Positions 61,985 to 64,000 of a stretch of DNA of 64,000 nt are shown here, one piece after another. Origin of the DNA: Aquirickettsiella gammari (GTDB taxonomy: Bacteria; Pseudomonadota; Gammaproteobacteria; Diplorickettsiales; Diplorickettsiaceae). Positions within the stretch are counted from its first letter, which is position 1, and each line of letters begins with the position of its first letter. The stretch spans positions 558,001 to 622,000 of the forward strand of contig OY969558.1 of NCBI GenBank assembly GCA_963701065.1, in the 5' to 3' direction. The translations under genes and the position numbers were made by a program. The notes under the pieces are model-generated. The model was not told the origin of the DNA. It ran no database searches and was given only the letters and a program-made list of their open reading frames with translations.

Positions 61985-62661
61985 TGCAGCAGCCAATTAT
62001 TTCTGCCTCTATTTTGTCCGCTGATATGGGCTATTTAGCCAAAGAATCCGCTTCAGTATTAAAAGCAGGTGCCGATAGTTTACATATTGATGTTATGGAT
62101 AATCACTTTGTACCTAATCTAACATTCGGCCCCTTAGTCTGTCATGCTTTACGAAAACATCTCCCTAAAGCCTTTCTCGATGTGCATCTGATGGTAAAAC
62201 CGGTTGATGATTTAATTAGTGCCTTTGCAAAAGCCGGGGCAAATCAGATTAGTTTTCATCCTGAAGCCAGTTGTGACATTGCTAAAAATATAAAACAAAT
62301 TCATTCCTTAGGTTGTAAAGCAGGCTTAGCGATTAATCCTGAAACCCCATTAACTTGTTTAGGCTCGGTTTGGCAACAGTTAGACTTTATCCTAATAATG
62401 TCGGTCCATCCCGGATTTGCTGAACAAACCTTTATCCCTGAAATTTTAAGCAAAATATCAGCGGCTAAACAACTTATTGCAAAGCATAACAGGCCTAACT
62501 TACGTTTAGGCGTAGATGGAGGAATTAAAAAAAGTAATATTACCGCGGTAGCGAATGCGGGAGCAGATACTTTTATCCTAGGATCAGGTATCTTTAATAG
62601 CGCAGATTATAAGGCCTGTTTAACAGAACTACGATTATCTCTAACCCACAAGGAAAAATAA
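61984..62661 (+). CDS. rpe: ribulose-phosphate 3-epimerase
   Basis: Interconverts ribulose 5-phosphate and xylulose 5-phosphate in the pentose phosphate pathway. The 225-residue TIM-barrel protein has SASILSADMGYLAKE, HIDVMDNHFVPNLTFGP, DVHLMVKPVD, IMSVHPGFAEQTFIP and VDGGIKKSNI, which include the metal-ligand His and Asp residues. It starts within the djlA stop and a small lipoprotein gene follows after 1 bp, so the three form an operon. Confidence 0.95.
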   Translation: MQQPIISASILSADMGYLAKESASVLKAGADSLHIDVMDNHFVPNLTFGPLVCHALRKHLPKAFLDVHLMVKPVDDLISAFAKAGANQISFHPEASCDIAKNIKQIHSLGCKAGLAINPETPLTCLGSVWQQLDFILIMSVHPGFAEQTFIPEILSKISAAKQLIAKHNRPNLRLGVDGGIKKSNITAVANAGADTFILGSGIFNSADYKACLTELRLSLTHKEK

Positions 62662-62662
62662 A

Positions 62663-63055
62663 ATGCGTCTTTTTATCGTATTTTACACCGTGTTTTTTTT
62701 ATTAACCGCTTGCGCCACGACAGAAGGCTATCAACGACAAGTCAATAAATGGCAAGGAAAAAATATTAAAACCCTTATTGACAAATGGGGTCAACCTGAT
62801 GCTGAAATACCGCTCGAAAATGGAAATAAAATCTATCAATACACGCGAAAAACCCAGTATTCGATCCCCGATCCTAAACGTAGCCCCCTCGTTAATGAGA
62901 GTAAAACCCTCTTTTCAGGCTATGGTGAATCTTGGAGTAATGGTCAGGCGATGTCTCGTTATTGTCAAACCTCATTTGAAACGACACCTGATGGTCACAT
63001 TATCTATATAAGCTTTAAAGGTGATAATTGTATTTCGAATAATATTATCTACTAA
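62663..63055 (+). CDS. small outer-membrane-type lipoprotein
   Basis: 130 residues. A lipoprotein signal ends LLTACAT (lipobox LTAC), so the mature protein begins at Cys17. The mature part has a short repeat-like segment KNIKTLIDKWGQPDAEIPLENGNKIYQY, which resembles the SmpA/OmlA-type fold (LIDKWGxPxxxxxLxxGxxxYxY). Then a Ser/Gly-rich loop and two cysteines near the end (YCQTSF; GDNC). No function is assigned. It lies 1 bp after rpe and 26 bp before lptD, so it may belong to cell-envelope assembly; that is inference. Confidence 0.7.
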   Translation: MRLFIVFYTVFFLLTACATTEGYQRQVNKWQGKNIKTLIDKWGQPDAEIPLENGNKIYQYTRKTQYSIPDPKRSPLVNESKTLFSGYGESWSNGQAMSRYCQTSFETTPDGHIIYISFKGDNCISNNIIY

Positions 63056-63081
63056 TTATTTTTTAAGCCTGCAACTTGTAC

Positions 63082-64000
63082 ATGAACAATATAAAAAAAA
63101 GTAATGTCACCCCTAAAGATTCAGGTTTTTTTACTATTCGAACAACAGCGTGTTTGATTTTTTTGTGTTTTATCTTACCGGTGAATGCCGTCACACCAGA
63201 GTCCACTATGGCAGAAAAGCTCGGTTGGATACCTAGTCGTATAGGCATTTGTAAAGGTGAGTATCAAGACCCTTTACAAGCCTATGCGAAAACATCTTTA
63301 GCTAAGATTAATCAAGCCTTTACCCATATCGATGCCCTGCAATCTAATTTTTCGCTTGAAGGAACCTCTACTTTAAGTGGTCATGTCATCATTACCCAAC
63401 CCGGTCGATGGCTGCAGGCTGATCAAGTCTATTTTTATCGCGATGCAAAAACGGGAAAGATTACCAATATGGATTTGCAGGGTAAAATAAAACTTCGTGA
63501 GCCTAATCTGTTAATAAGCGCGGAAAAAGCACACTTAAATCTAACGGATCAAAGCGGTTATCTCACCGATATTATTTATCGGATTTTATTAAGAAATACC
63601 ACCATATTGATGGGCACCAACGACAGAATGCCTATTAATGCGTGGGGTTCGGCAAGTGCGGTTGAACAAACCGCTCCTGGATTAATTATTTTACATAACA
63701 CCAGCTATTCAACCTGCTCACCCATTAATCCTACTTGGCAGCTTGCTGCTAAAAAAATAGTCTTGGATCGTGATAGCGGCCGAGGAAAAGCCTATAATAC
63801 TCACTTGGATTATCAGGGTGTACCTATTTTATATAGTCCTTACTTAGCCTTTCCCATTGATAACCGACGTGAATCGGGCTTTTTATTTCCTAACATCAAT
63901 ACGTCTTCGCAATCGGGAATCGGAATAGGATTTCCCTATTACTGGAATATAGCACCTAATTATGATTTTCTATTTACGCCAAGCTTTTTAGGCAAACGAG
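63082..64000 (+). CDS. lptD: LPS-assembly outer-membrane protein LptD (3' end outside window)
   Basis: LptD with LptE inserts lipopolysaccharide into the outer leaflet. The 306 codons present start at ATG 63082 with a signal-like hydrophobic stretch (CLIFLCFILPVNAV), followed by the OstA-type periplasmic domain (LSGHVIITQPGRWLQADQVYF). The start of the barrel domain has the family signature VPILYSPYLAFPIDNRRESGFLFP and FPYYWNIAPNYDFLFTP. The frame remains open to the end of the window, where the barrel continues. Cysteines near the N-terminus (GICKGEY) and C-S-P may form the LptD disulphides. Confidence 0.92.
   Translation, partial: MNNIKKSNVTPKDSGFFTIRTTACLIFLCFILPVNAVTPESTMAEKLGWIPSRIGICKGEYQDPLQAYAKTSLAKINQAFTHIDALQSNFSLEGTSTLSGHVIITQPGRWLQADQVYFYRDAKTGKITNMDLQGKIKLREPNLLISAEKAHLNLTDQSGYLTDIIYRILLRNTTILMGTNDRMPINAWGSASAVEQTAPGLIILHNTSYSTCSPINPTWQLAAKKIVLDRDSGRGKAYNTHLDYQGVPILYSPYLAFPIDNRRESGFLFPNINTSSQSGIGIGFPYYWNIAPNYDFLFTPSFLGKR

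Overview
The window looks like the chromosome of a host-associated gammaproteobacterium of the order Legionellales, most likely Rickettsiella/Diplorickettsia-like. The evidence is low-GC DNA, ordinary gammaproteobacterial housekeeping genes (mur/ftsW, rph-yicC-gmk, dapB, pepN, waaA, djlA, lptD), several orphan coiled-coil or membrane proteins of the kind seen as effectors in these bacteria, a 2243-residue multidomain protein with an NB-ARC-type NTPase, and a cyclodipeptide synthase of a subfamily known from Rickettsiella. The taxonomic call is inference; there is no rRNA here.

Layout. 1-6123: cytochrome oxidase assembly genes (SURF1, a Sco-like protein, ctaA, ctaB, sco), interrupted between ctaA and ctaB by two orphan genes on the opposite strand. 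6209-6300: a strongly foldable leader or small RNA before mnmA. 6324-12348: mnmA, murD, ftsW, murC, murB, a rearranged piece of the division/wall cluster without murG between ftsW and murC. 12352-13935: amino-acid permease. 14316-21047: giant protein with a CE-clan peptidase-like N-terminus that lacks the catalytic Cys, an NLR-like NTPase core and a long C-terminal half. 21138-24730: rph, yicC, gmk, a membrane protein and a Nuc-like nuclease. 24808-30635: a complete RND efflux operon. 31075-38420: two DMT transporters, pepN, dapB, rsmG and an orphan membrane protein.

38445-55641 is an accessory island in a tRNA-Arg(UCG) gene. A 5' piece of the tRNA sits at the left edge, a 3' piece at the right edge, and an intact copy with duplicated upstream DNA lies inside. 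The island is organised as a large imperfect palindrome. Its arms carry an LRR/coiled-coil gene (broken on the left, intact on the right) followed by tandem copies of a gene with a C-terminal J-like HPDK domain, spaced exactly 15 bp apart. The centre holds an MFS transporter, a predicted cyclodipeptide synthase 10 bp ahead of a PAS hybrid histidine kinase, and remnants of a terminase and two integrases flanking the intact tRNA.

55674-64000 returns to core genes: phrB, an orphan gene, a Gph-like phosphatase, ribE, waaA, djlA, rpe, a small lipoprotein, and the 5' part of lptD cut by the window edge.

The best candidate for an undescribed system is the cyclodipeptide synthase-hybrid kinase pair behind a palindromic promoter in the mobile island. 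It could make and sense a diketopiperazine; the enzyme call is motif-based and the signalling link is inference. Second is the giant pseudo-peptidase/NB-ARC protein, and third the palindromic J-domain paralogue array.
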